From contig NZ_QWKI01000057.1 in the NCBI RefSeq assembly GCF_009911645.1, positions 17,156 through 81,155 on the forward strand: a DNA stretch of 64,000 bases, given 5' to 3'. How positions within the stretch are numbered: the first letter of the stretch is position 1; each line of letters starts with the position of its first letter. The notes under the pieces were generated by a model that had not been told where the DNA came from, made no database searches, and saw only the letters and a list, made by a program, of their open reading frames with translations. This document shows positions 57,004-64,000 of the stretch, piece after piece. The stretch is from Pseudoflavonifractor sp. 60 (GTDB taxonomy: Bacteria; Bacillota; Clostridia; Oscillospirales; Oscillospiraceae). Both the position numbers and the translations under genes were made by a program.

Positions 57004-58185
57004 TTACCCCCTCAGCTCCAGCAGCTTCTGCTTCAGCTCGCCCTCAATGCGGCCCAGCTCCTTCTCGGCCTCCCGCCGCTTCTGGGCCCCCTCGGTCTGG
57101 ATCTTCATCACCTCGTCCAGGGTTGAGATGAGCTGCTGGTTGGTGTGCTGCAAGGTCTCGATGGAGACCACGGAGCGCTCTGCCTCCCGGGCGGTCTCGA
57201 TGGTGCCCATTTTCAGCATATCGGCGTTCTTTTGCAGCAGCTGGTTGGTCATGTCGGTAACGGCGGCCTGGGCGGCGGTGGCTTGACGGCCGTGCTCCAG
57301 CCCCAGGGCCAGCACCATCTGGCTCTTCCACAGGGGGATGGTGTTCACCAGAGAGGACTGGATCTTCTCCAGCATCTGGGTATCGTTGTTTTGCAGCAGA
57401 CGGGTCTGAGGGCCCATCTGGACGGAGATCATCCGGGTCAGCTCCAGGTCGTGGAGCTTCTTCTCAAAGCGGCTGCACAGGTTGGCGTAGTCGTTGTAGG
57501 CCTGGGCATCCTCCTGGGCCCCGGTGGCCTCCGCCTTCTTCTTCAGCTCCGCCAGGTCGTGGGTCCGCAGGTACTCCAGCCGCTTTTTGCCCGCCAGAAT
57601 GTACATGGTGAGCTCCTTGTAGTACTTGGTATTCAGCTCGTACATCTGGTCGAACATGGCCACATCCTTCATCAGGGTCACCTGGTGGTTCTCCAGCACC
57701 TTGACGATCTTCTCTACGTTGACCTCCGCCTTGGCATAGCTGGCCTTCAGGGCCTCCAGCTCATTGCGCTTCTTTTGGAAAAAGCCGCCGATGCCCTTCT
57801 TCTCCGGCTGGCCGAAGGTCTTCAGCTCCACCACCAGAGAGCTGAGGGCCTCGCCCACCTCCCCCAGGTCCTTGGTCTTTACGTTGTTCAGGGCGCTCTC
57901 CGAGAAGGCGGCGATGTTCTTCTGGGCCGCCGCGCCGTAGTTGAGGACCAGGCTGGAGTCGGAGATGTCGATTTTTTGGGAGAAATCCTCCACCATCTTC
58001 TTCTCCGCCTCGCTGAGCATGGAGTCGTCCAGCTTGACGGCGTTGGCATCCCGGGCCGCCTGGGCCGCCTCATCCACCTGAGGGGCCTGGGGGGCGGAGG
58101 GGGTCAGGGTCAGCTCCGGAGCCGCCGCCTGGGCGGCGGTGGGGGCAAGGGTCAGCTCGGGGGTCATGTTCAGTTCGTCACTCAT
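57004..58185 (-). CDS. telA: Toxic anion resistance protein TelA
   Basis: A 393-residue TelA-family protein (KlaA group). An Ala/Pro/Thr-rich head (about 1-45) precedes the mainly helical TelA core (LVVELKTFGQPEKKGIGGFF; NQLLQKNADMLKMGTIETARE). The family is tied to tellurite, cell-envelope or antibiotic stress. The ATG at 58185 follows GGAGGAAA; it is next to XpaC, a usual partner. Confidence 0.92.
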   Translation of the reverse strand: MSDELNMTPELTLAPTAAQAAAPELTLTPSAPQAPQVDEAAQAARDANAVKLDDSMLSEAEKKMVEDFSQKIDISDSSLVLNYGAAAQKNIAAFSESALNNVKTKDLGEVGEALSSLVVELKTFGQPEKKGIGGFFQKKRNELEALKASYAKAEVNVEKIVKVLENHQVTLMKDVAMFDQMYELNTKYYKELTMYILAGKKRLEYLRTHDLAELKKKAEATGAQEDAQAYNDYANLCSRFEKKLHDLELTRMISVQMGPQTRLLQNNDTQMLEKIQSSLVNTIPLWKSQMVLALGLEHGRQATAAQAAVTDMTNQLLQKNADMLKMGTIETAREAERSVVSIETLQHTNQQLISTLDEVMKIQTEGAQKRREAEKELGRIEGELKQKLLELRG

Positions 58186-58618
58186 AATAGGTTTCCTCCA
58201 GTCGTTTCTCTTCAAAGTATTTTAGCCACATACGTCCCGTCACAACGATGGACGCAATCAGTACAATGGCCCACAGTCCCCATGCGCTGTCGGGTATGGA
58301 GATCAGCAGGGGCAGTATGGCCCAAATCGACACCAGGACAGTACCGGCGATCTTATCTGGCAGAGCAGCGTCCTTGTCTCCATTTTTGTTCCAGGTGAGA
58401 ATGAGGAACTGGAACAGAAAACAGGCCGCCATCAGCCCCTGCACAGCCCAGCGGAAGTGAAAGCCGGCCATGACCTCGATCCAGCGTTCCTCGCTGAACA
58501 GACCCAATTTGTAGTAGTATGGGTAGTCCCGAAAGTCCATCCAGGCGGCGAAGGGGCCGAGAAACGCCATCCCGAGGTATAGCCACCGGAGCCACTCAGG
58601 GGCTCTCTTTTTCTTCAT
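58178..58618 (-). CDS. Small membrane protein of the TelA-XpaC block (a)
   Basis: A 146-residue protein with four predicted membrane helices (LRWLYLGMAFLGPFAAWM; WAVQGLMAACFLFQFLIL; TVLVSIWAILPLLIS; WGLWAIVLIASIVVTG). Unknown family. Its stop overlaps the TelA start by 8 bases and its start overlaps the gene upstream by 23 bases, so they are translationally linked. AGGAGG precedes the ATG at 58618. Confidence 0.75.
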   Translation of the reverse strand: MKKKRAPEWLRWLYLGMAFLGPFAAWMDFRDYPYYYKLGLFSEERWIEVMAGFHFRWAVQGLMAACFLFQFLILTWNKNGDKDAALPDKIAGTVLVSIWAILPLLISIPDSAWGLWAIVLIASIVVTGRMWLKYFEEKRLEETYYE

Positions 58619-58808
58619 GGTTGACCTCCTGTTGTTGTTTCGCATAGGTGATCCAGCGGATTGCCGCATTGACTGCAAAAAGGAACGTAACAATGACCCA
58701 CCAGCTGTTGTGGCGGCAGAGCACATTGAGCAAAGCGGCGGCAAAGGCAACGGTCCAGATAATTGCGCCTGTCAACAGCGTTTTTTCGGGTTGAGTTTTC
58801 CACCACAT
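58596..58808 (-). CDS. Small membrane protein of the TelA-XpaC block (b)
   Basis: A 70-residue protein with two membrane helices (TGAIIWTVAFAAALLNVL; WWVIVTFLFAVNAAIRW) and a charged C terminus. Unknown family. Overlaps the next gene. Confidence 0.65.
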   Translation of the reverse strand: MWWKTQPEKTLLTGAIIWTVAFAAALLNVLCRHNSWWVIVTFLFAVNAAIRWITYAKQQQEVNHEEKESP

Positions 58809-58852
58809 AGCAATCGTCCTGTTCTACAGGGGCAGTCTTCGACCGTCCCGCT

Positions 58853-59515
58853 CTACAGCTCCAGCGTGGGCCCTCCTGTTCCGCCGCTCAGCCCCTCCTG
58901 GGCCAGCAGGTTCTCCATCACGGCGATATCGGCGGAGATATCCAGCGCCTCCTCCCCAAAGAGGGAATCCAGCTGCTTCTCGAAAGCGGCGCACAGGGTG
59001 TCCAGCATCTCCTCCACCTTCTGCTTGGTGGTGTCGATATTGCTCCCCGACACGCCGGTGGAGTCCATCCGGTCATAGGCGTTGAGCAGCTTCAGCGTTG
59101 TGGGCAGAAAGTAGTCCAGAAACCGGGAGATCTGGGGCTTCTTCTTGGGATTGGAGATGACCTGGTCGATGATCTTCCCCGTAACCTCCTCCAGGCGGTC
59201 AATCTGGGCGGAAATCTTCGCGTCGGGGATGGCCTCGTTGAGCCGCCGCAGCTCAGAGATCGCCCGGTCCTTCTCCTTATGCAGGGCCGCCGTCTCCGGG
59301 TTGGTCTCCTGCTTCGGCTCAGGCTTTGGAGCCTCGGCACTCTGGACCACCTTGTCCGGCCAGATTGCCTTCCCCAGGATTAAAACCGCCAGGGACAGCC
59401 CGGCGCAGAGCAGATAATCGCTGACCCGGTACAGCGGGAACAGCAGGGCGTACCCCAGCCACACGGCGCCCACCAGATAGATGGGCAGAACTGAGACCTT
59501 CTTATGGGTGTTCAT
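58853..59515 (-). CDS. xpaC: XpaC-like protein
   Basis: A 220-residue protein with two N-terminal membrane helices and a helical cytoplasmic domain (KKPQISRFLDYFLPTTLKLLNAYDRM is the family block). It is called the 5-bromo-4-chloroindolyl phosphate hydrolysis protein, though an enzyme role is doubtful. Genes for XpaC and TelA are often neighbours and probably act together at the membrane. First gene of this minus-strand block. Confidence 0.88.
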   Translation of the reverse strand: MNTHKKVSVLPIYLVGAVWLGYALLFPLYRVSDYLLCAGLSLAVLILGKAIWPDKVVQSAEAPKPEPKQETNPETAALHKEKDRAISELRRLNEAIPDAKISAQIDRLEEVTGKIIDQVISNPKKKPQISRFLDYFLPTTLKLLNAYDRMDSTGVSGSNIDTTKQKVEEMLDTLCAAFEKQLDSLFGEEALDISADIAVMENLLAQEGLSGGTGGPTLEL

Positions 59516-59651
59516 GGCGCACCTCCGCAGAAAGAATAGTCACCTGTATTTTACCCCCAACTGCCGGGGAGTGTCAAGGAAATAACTATTTGCAAAATAG
59601 GAAAAAGAGGGGTATAATAGAAAAGCGCCTGATTCGGCGCAGGAGGTCTTT

Positions 59652-60500
59652 ATGAAAACAGGACTGGTACTGGAGGGCGGGGCCCTTCGGGCAATCTTTT
59701 CCAGCGGCGTGTGCGACGGCCTGCTGGAGGGCGGCGTGATGACGGATTATGTCATCGGCGTATCGGCGGGCATCGCCTATGGGGTCAGCTATGTATCCCA
59801 GCAGCCCCGGCGCAATCTGGAGGTGGTCACCAGGTTTGCCCCCGACAGGCGGTACATGGGCTGGCGCAATCTGGCGGACAGACACAACCGCAGCTACTTT
59901 GGGCTGGAATTTGGCTTCAGCACCATCCCAAACGAGCTGGTCCCCTTCGACTACGACACCTTCGCAGCCTACCGGGGCGAGGTGGAGGCGGTGGTCACCA
60001 ACCTGAACACCGGCAAGGCGGACTACCTCCCTGTCCCCCGGCGGGACAAGGAGTCGCTGGTCCTTCAGGCCAGCTGTGCCATGCCGCTGCTGTTCCCCAT
60101 CTTCCAGATCAACGGTCAGCCCTATCTGGACGGCGGCGTCGGCGACGCTATCCCCTGGCAGCGGGCTATGGACAAGTGCGACCGGGTCATCGTGGTACTC
60201 AGCCGTCCCCGGAACTACCGCCGTAAGCCGGACCACATGATGAAGCTGATCCGCAAGCGCTACCGGGCCTACCCCAATTTTGTGGCGGCCATGGAGGGGC
60301 GGGCGGAGGTCTACAACCGGGACCGGGAGCAGCTGTTTCAGACGGAACGGAAAGGCAATGTGTTGGTCATCGCGCCGGAGTCTACCCTGGGCGTGGCCCG
60401 GACGGAGCGGAACACCGAGAAACTGCGCCTGCTGTGGGCGGCTGGCTATCAGACGGCGGTCGACCGTTTAGAGGAGATCAGAGCGTTTCTCCAAGATTGA
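59652..60500 (+). CDS. Patatin-like phospholipase
   Basis: A 282-residue patatin-type lipid acyl hydrolase. The oxyanion Gly-rich start is LVLEGGALRAIFSSG, the nucleophile elbow GVSAG near residue 37, and the catalytic Asp in DGGVGDAIPW near 157. No signal peptide. AGGAGG precedes the ATG. Typical cytoplasmic YjjU-like member. Confidence 0.92.
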   Translation: MKTGLVLEGGALRAIFSSGVCDGLLEGGVMTDYVIGVSAGIAYGVSYVSQQPRRNLEVVTRFAPDRRYMGWRNLADRHNRSYFGLEFGFSTIPNELVPFDYDTFAAYRGEVEAVVTNLNTGKADYLPVPRRDKESLVLQASCAMPLLFPIFQINGQPYLDGGVGDAIPWQRAMDKCDRVIVVLSRPRNYRRKPDHMMKLIRKRYRAYPNFVAAMEGRAEVYNRDREQLFQTERKGNVLVIAPESTLGVARTERNTEKLRLLWAAGYQTAVDRLEEIRAFLQD

Positions 60501-60741
60501 TGGCGGATGCGGCAGCCGCCTGCGCCTCCACTGCCTGCTGTGACCGGGCCCGCGCCCGGGTTCCGGTCGTACCGGACTGGCTGGGCTCCAACGCATACAG
60601 GGCCAGAGTGTCCCCCACAATGGTAAAGAATGCACCCAGCTTGGCCAGCTGAGTCTGACTTTGGCCCTGCGCAAGGGCGGCAGAAAAGGCCACTGCCATA
60701 GTGAGCAGCTCTCCGCTGTTGGCGTTGTAGATGGAAGACAA
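60478..60741 (-). CDS. Small conserved-type protein, unknown
   Basis: An 87-residue protein (MSSIYNANSGELLTMAVAFS...) that starts at TTG with GGGGGTGG nearby and overlaps the patatin 3' end by 23 bases on the opposite strand. The pattern of an N-terminal helix followed by an Ala/Arg-rich tail recalls short Clostridial proteins of no known function. Confidence 0.55.
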   Translation of the reverse strand: MSSIYNANSGELLTMAVAFSAALAQGQSQTQLAKLGAFFTIVGDTLALYALEPSQSGTTGTRARARSQQAVEAQAAAASAINLGETL

Positions 60742-60805
60742 AAGACCACCCCCCGAATTATCTTATGTGAGACGCGGCCAAATGGGTTCGTAAAAAGGAG
60801 TTTTT

Positions 60806-61231
60806 ATGAAAATTGTTGTAATCGACGGGCAGGGAGGCCGTCTTGGCCAGCTGCTGGTGGAGGCGGTGAAGGCTCGTCTGCCCCAGGCCCAGGTGTATGC
60901 CATCGGGACCAACACTGTGGCCACCGCCGCGATGCTGAAGGCGGGGGCGGACTTCGGCGCGACGGGGGAGAACCCGGTGGTCCGAAATGTGATGGACGCC
61001 CGCGGGGTCCTGGGCCCGGTGGGCATTGTAGTGGCCAACGCAATTCTGGGGGAGGTCACCCCCGCAATGGCCGAGGCGGTGGGGAGCTGCCAGGCCAGAA
61101 AATATCTGGTGCCTATGAACAGCTGCGGTGTCATTGTGGCCGGAGTTGAGGAACTGCCTCTGTCCGCTTACGTGGCCCGGGCCGTGGAGCGCCTGGCGGC
61201 GGAGGTGAAAAATGTTTCATCCTTTGATTGA
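60806..61231 (+). CDS. DUF3842 family protein
   Basis: A 141-residue protein with a Rossmann-like start (MKIVVIDGQGGRLGQLLVEAV) matching DUF3842. Family function is unknown, but it may bind a nucleotide. AAAAAGGAG lies upstream. The tRNA-Leu promoter begins in its last codons. Confidence 0.85.
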   Translation: MKIVVIDGQGGRLGQLLVEAVKARLPQAQVYAIGTNTVATAAMLKAGADFGATGENPVVRNVMDARGVLGPVGIVVANAILGEVTPAMAEAVGSCQARKYLVPMNSCGVIVAGVEELPLSAYVARAVERLAAEVKNVSSFD

Positions 61232-61256
61232 CTTTTTCTCCTCCCTCCTGTATGAT
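61228..61256 (+). promoter_or_regulatory. Promoter of tRNA-Leu
   Basis: TTGACT (61228-61233), 17 bases, TATGAT (61251-61256), about 50 bases before the tRNA. Confidence 0.7.
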
Positions 61257-61307
61257 AGATGCTGTTGCGGAGTATAACAGATATTCCCGATATGCCTCCA
61301 CCGGTAT

Positions 61308-61392
61308 GCGCCCGTGGTGAAATTGGTATACACGATGGATTTAGGTTCCATTCTGGCAACAGGTAGGGGTTCGAGTCCCCTCGGGCGCACCA
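61308..61392 (+). tRNA. tRNA-Leu (anticodon UAG)
   Basis: 85-base class II tRNA with an encoded CCA end. Acceptor arms GCGCCCG (61308-61314) and CGGGCGC (61382-61388); anticodon loop TTTAGGT with TAG at 61342-61344; long variable arm; TTCGAGT T-loop. All parts pair correctly. Confidence 0.96.
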
Positions 61393-61397
61393 CGACC

Positions 61398-61446
61398 ATA
61401 TAATCCGAACCTTTTTCCGATAGGAGATGGGTTCGGATTATTTGTT
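61398..61446 (+). terminator. Terminator after tRNA-Leu
   Basis: AATCCGAACC and GGTTCGGATT arms, followed by ATTTGTTTT. Confidence 0.8.
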
Positions 61447-61540
61447 TTCTTCGAGAGATTTGAGGATACCCACTTCCGAAACGGCCTGGAGCGGAAAGTG
61501 ACATCCAAGCCGAGAGGGCCGCGAAAAAAGAAATAGGCAG

Positions 61541-61584
61541 GAACAGGGCGGGCGCATCGTGTGACGATTGCGTCCGCCCTGTTC
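61541..61584 (-). terminator. Hairpin after the small mobile-element-type gene
   Basis: GAACAGGGCGG (61541-61551) pairs with CCGCCCTGTTC (61574-61584), with an inner CGCA/TGCG pair, just past the stop of the 55-residue gene. Confidence 0.65.
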
Positions 61585-61586
61585 GT

Positions 61587-61754
61587 TTACTCTTTTTGTT
61601 CGGCCTGCCGCTGCTTTTTCCATTCTTCAAATTCCCGCTGCCCCTCTATGCTTTCGTAGAAAGCGAGAATGTCGGGCAGGATGCAGCGGGCGATGGCCTC
61701 GATCTGATGCTGGGGGATGTTGGTGTTGTTGATTGGTTTCTTTCGCTTGCTCAA
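61587..61754 (-). CDS. Small protein of the mobile-element type
   Basis: A 55-residue basic/acidic protein (SKRKKPINNTNIPQHQIEAI...CILPDILAFYESIEGQREF). Similar small proteins are common in Clostridial conjugative elements and prophages, function unknown. The TTG at 61754 is chosen because GGAGG lies seven bases upstream. Probably the remnant of an element inserted by tRNA-Leu. Confidence 0.65.
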   Translation of the reverse strand: MSKRKKPINNTNIPQHQIEAIARCILPDILAFYESIEGQREFEEWKKQRQAEQKE

Positions 61755-61957
61755 GCAGTGTCCTCCGTATTGAAAATTCCGAAGGCACGTCCCTGTGTCC
61801 TTTCGTGTACACTGAAAATCATTTCTTTTCGGCTCTGTGGATAGGTAGCCCCCTCTCTGTCGGAAAATCATGTATCGCAACAACGAGGACTCAACATCCT
61901 CTCATTCTTCTGCGGGTATTGTATCGGATTTCAGATGTCCTGTCAAGGCGAACGCTG

Positions 61958-62069
61958 GTAGAAAAAGTAAGGAGTCAAAGCCCTTGCGCCGTAGGGAGTT
62001 CAAACGCTAAAGTTGATTGGGCTGTATGATTTCCTTTGGGACGCCCAAATCGGGGGTTACTTTTTCTAC
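61958..62069. repeat. 112-base element with 13-base terminal inverted repeats
   Basis: GTAGAAAAAGTAA (61958-61970) and TTACTTTTTCTAC (62057-62069) are perfect inverted repeats enclosing 86 bases with no gene. Could be a small non-autonomous element or a structured RNA. Confidence 0.6.
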
Positions 62070-62260
62070 TCTCTGTTTTGTATTCCACATCTGCTGGTGT
62101 GGACATTTAGAGATTTTTGATCCTTGTGCCGCAAGGCTTTCCAATCACTTATCAGTAGGGGCGGTATAGTTTGCCTTGGAGGGGCAAAGTGTGGTTCTAA
62201 GCATCTTCGCTGTCTGCAAATCGGGGCCTTGAACCGTCTGTGCGACAAGGGGTTCAAAGA
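61981..62260 (+). repeat. Three degenerate 26-base direct repeats
   Basis: Copies at 61981-62006, 62121-62146 and 62235-62260 share the pattern (C/T)TTG(C/T)G(C)C G(T/C)A(G/A)GG--TTC-AA. Spacing is about 140 and 114 bases. Possibly iteron-like or repeated RNA units. Confidence 0.4.
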
Positions 62261-62366
62261 GGTTTATTGGAGGAGTAATACAGTTTCCGTCTAAAACCTG
62301 AAACCGGCTTTGATTTGCGGACAATCTTTACGATATAAAAATCAGGGTTCTGAGTTGATTTGTTTA

Positions 62367-62395
62367 TTGCATTTTCATTACTGGTATGCTATTCT
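62367..62395 (+). promoter_or_regulatory. Promoter of the nuclease-type operon
   Basis: TTGCAT (62367-62372), 17 bases, TATTCT (62390-62395). Confidence 0.55.
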
Positions 62396-62433
62396 ATGAG
62401 CAGAAGATTAGACTGCTGGGGAATGATTTAATA

Positions 62434-63285
62434 ATGGTCGGAATTTTGTTTTGGAATACCTGTATTACAAATAAATCCAAAACAGATACTCAACATATAT
62501 CACGGATTGAGGATGCCATAGTCAACATTGTACAGGAAACGGATTGTGATATTATTGTCTTGGCCGAGTTCAACTCTCCAATTACTGGCCTATGCAATAA
62601 GTTGTCTCTTATAGGAAGAGATTTCCGTGAACGTAAATCTATTGCAGGAAATGCGAGAGTTAAAATATTAGCAGATAATCGCATTTTAAGCGAAATTATT
62701 CGGGAATCTAGGTATTATATAATTCACAATTTCAATTTGACGGGATATCATTTTTTGCTGGGCGGTGTTCACTTTCCGAGTAAGCTTTGTACGGAGCCAA
62801 AAGATGTCGAGGTCGTAGGAAGTGACTTTATTTGTGCAACCAAAGAATCGGAAAGAGAAACTAAACATGAAAAAGTAATTATGATAGGTGATTTCAACGC
62901 CAATCCGTTTGAGCCTATTATAACAGACTTTGGTTATTTGCACGCAATATTTGATTCGTCCACGGTAGAACAGGCACGATCCAGAGAATTGTTTGGGATA
63001 AAGAAGCAAATCTTTTATAATCCTATGTGGAATTTGCTCGGAGATGCTAATTATCCCAAAGGGAGTTATTATAGCAATAGTGGCAAAGCAAGTAAACTGT
63101 TTTGGAATATATTTGATCAGGTTATTATAAGTGCGGACATCATCAAGGCATATAAAAAGGACTCATTAAAAATACTTACTGGAGTTGGTGATAAGTGCTT
63201 TGTGAATAAAAACGGGAAACCAGATGAGATATTATATAGTGACCATTTGCCGCTGTTTTTTGCTTTACAGGAGGATTTACTATGA
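62434..63285 (+). CDS. Endonuclease/exonuclease/phosphatase-family protein
   Basis: A 283-residue EEP-fold protein. All metal and catalytic motifs are present: the Asn in ILFWNTC, Glu in VLAEF, GDFNANPFE and SDHLPLFF, plus the His in GGVHFPSK. Members cut DNA, RNA, lipids or phosphate esters. Codon use is very AT-rich, unlike everything before 61.4 kb, so the gene is probably acquired. I start at the ATG at 62434, downstream of the predicted promoter. It overlaps the next gene by ATGA. Confidence 0.82.
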   Translation: MVGILFWNTCITNKSKTDTQHISRIEDAIVNIVQETDCDIIVLAEFNSPITGLCNKLSLIGRDFRERKSIAGNARVKILADNRILSEIIRESRYYIIHNFNLTGYHFLLGGVHFPSKLCTEPKDVEVVGSDFICATKESERETKHEKVIMIGDFNANPFEPIITDFGYLHAIFDSSTVEQARSRELFGIKKQIFYNPMWNLLGDANYPKGSYYSNSGKASKLFWNIFDQVIISADIIKAYKKDSLKILTGVGDKCFVNKNGKPDEILYSDHLPLFFALQEDLL

Positions 63286-63812
63286 GTATGTGGAATTTTG
63301 ACAGTTCCGCTCTGGAGGATTTACAATCACCATTGGAAATTGTAAACAGCCAATGCAAAGAACTTTCCAAGATTTCTGGTGAGCGTGTAATCGCAAGAGT
63401 TACGGAATATGATGGCCCGTATAGAAGTAACGAATTATTTTTACAGACGCAAATGCTTGCGGAATCTCTCTCCAAGGCTACCAAGGCTACCAAGTTTGAT
63501 GTTCAAGATGTGATGGGCGACAATGCTACTGATGAAGATTACAGTAACCGTTTTGTCTATGAGTTATTTGTAACATCAAAAAATACTCCTAAATACAGAT
63601 ATAGGGTATTTATTATGTACTATAGTATTGGGATGTATCCTGTTGGTCTAACAATTCAAGAAGATATCGCAAAAGAAATTGGATTTAATAGTGAAGGAAT
63701 GGAATTTGAGGACGCCGCATCCTTTACTGAGGCACTTTCCAAAATATTGGGCAGTAATGCGCTGGGTAAAGTGCTAAAAAATCTCGCTTCACTGAATCCA
63801 TTTGAGTTCTAA
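63282..63812 (+). CDS. Unknown partner protein of the EEP gene
   Basis: A 176-residue acidic soluble protein (FDSSALEDLQSPLEIVNSQC; KYRYRVFIMYYSIGMYPVGLTI). No family recognised. A central beta-rich part and a helical C terminus can be guessed. It has AGGAGG upstream and is translationally coupled to the EEP gene, so the two act together or one controls the other, as in toxin-immunity or defence pairs (inference). Confidence 0.75.
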   Translation: MSMWNFDSSALEDLQSPLEIVNSQCKELSKISGERVIARVTEYDGPYRSNELFLQTQMLAESLSKATKATKFDVQDVMGDNATDEDYSNRFVYELFVTSKNTPKYRYRVFIMYYSIGMYPVGLTIQEDIAKEIGFNSEGMEFEDAASFTEALSKILGSNALGKVLKNLASLNPFEF

Positions 63813-63821
63813 ATTATTGTA

Positions 63822-63856
63822 AGGGCCTGTGTTGTACAACACAGGCCCTGTTATTA
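63822..63856 (+). terminator. Perfect-palindrome terminator
   Basis: A 28-base perfect palindrome (63822-63849) followed by GTTATTATT ends the two-gene operon. Confidence 0.85.
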
Positions 63857-63937
63857 TTCTGTCAATTTCTGATACATCCTCATCAACTCCGCCACGCACA
63901 TACTCTCGGTCATCTCTCCGACCTTAAGAAGCTGTAT

Positions 63938-64000
63938 TCATAAGCGTTTGAGCAGCGTGTGGAAATGAGAAATTATGACCATAGCCTCAGCAGAGGAAAC
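63938..64000 (-). CDS. Possible 3' end of a gene running off the window
   Basis: The last 20 codons of an open frame entering from the right and ending at TGA (63938-63940): ...AEAMVIISHFHTLLKRL. Too short to identify; may be noise. Confidence 0.25.
   Translation of the reverse strand, partial: VSSAEAMVIISHFHTLLKRL

Larger units (their letters stand above)
61755..62366. other. Gene-free region of the tRNA-linked island
   Basis: No gene could be supported. It shows an inverted-repeat element (61958-62069), three degenerate 26-base repeats and a marked change to AT-rich DNA toward the right. Confidence 0.5.

Noticed and set aside
61438..61630. Minus-strand ORFs of 61-137 codons after tRNA-Leu
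   Set aside because: They run through the tRNA terminator and a strong hairpin, lack ribosome sites and resemble no family.
63854..63913. 19-codon minus-strand ORF (MTESMCVAELMRMYQKLTE)
   Set aside because: Protein-like, but the GGAG is only two bases from the ATG and it ends next to a terminator; could be the relic of a longer gene. Not enough support.

Overview
The window reads as one chromosomal stretch of a GC-rich, Gram-positive-type anaerobe of class Clostridia. The best guess is the gut family Oscillospiraceae (Flavonifractor, Pseudoflavonifractor or Lawsonibacter-like). This rests on GC-rich codon use, strong AGGAGG ribosome sites, lipobox substrate-binding proteins, SLH, FapA, TelA and XpaC proteins, two LytS-like or SARP-like regulators, and many ABC transporters. 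No species-level marker was checked. The last ~1.7 kb is clearly AT-rich and looks foreign.

Layout. 0-9 kb: a FapA-like protein, then an AraC regulator divergent from a sugar ABC importer ending in a GH112 galactosyl-hexosamine phosphorylase (mucin or milk-type glycan use). 9-18.5 kb: a chemoreceptor, a LysR regulator divergent from glutamate racemase, a histidine kinase/SARP-like response regulator pair, an aromatic-type amino acid permease with an acetamidase/formamidase, and deoC. 18.5-24 kb: an FAD oxidoreductase, two tiny genes, a vWA protein, a macro-domain protein with a C-terminal HTH-like domain, and an M20 dipeptidase.

24-45.5 kb is the most interesting region. It holds a coupled MATE exporter and alpha/beta hydrolase; a nitrogenase-like set (NifH-like, a 388-aa component-1-like protein and a 174-aa truncated component-1-like protein with a His-rich head) behind two ABC exporters; a LysR regulator divergent from an operon with two PhlG/phloretin-hydrolase-family C-C hydrolases, a GPH symporter and an SDR lacking its catalytic Tyr/Lys; and a complete peptide/nickel-type ABC importer. 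Three promoters here (upstream of the MATE gene, the first C-C hydrolase and the importer's binding protein) share one exact architecture: TTTCC-N5-GGAAA, 17 bases, then GAATTGATT, which contains the -35. This is the expected form of a LysR activator site centred near -65, so they look like one regulon for uptake, cleavage and export of an unknown, perhaps polyphenol-like, compound.

45.5-54.5 kb: a five-gene ABC importer with a DUF3798 binding protein, a YbaK-type editing protein, an XRE-cupin regulator and an SLH surface protein. 54.6-59.5 kb: a stress-type block on the minus strand (two-OB-fold SSB-like protein, TPM protein with an RGG-type tail, TelA, small membrane proteins, XpaC). 59.6-61.4 kb: patatin, DUF3842 and tRNA-Leu(UAG). 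After the tRNA comes a remnant-like region with a mobile-element-type small gene, an inverted-repeat element, degenerate repeats, and an AT-rich two-gene operon (endonuclease/exonuclease/phosphatase-family protein plus an unknown partner). This is probably an island inserted by the tRNA.
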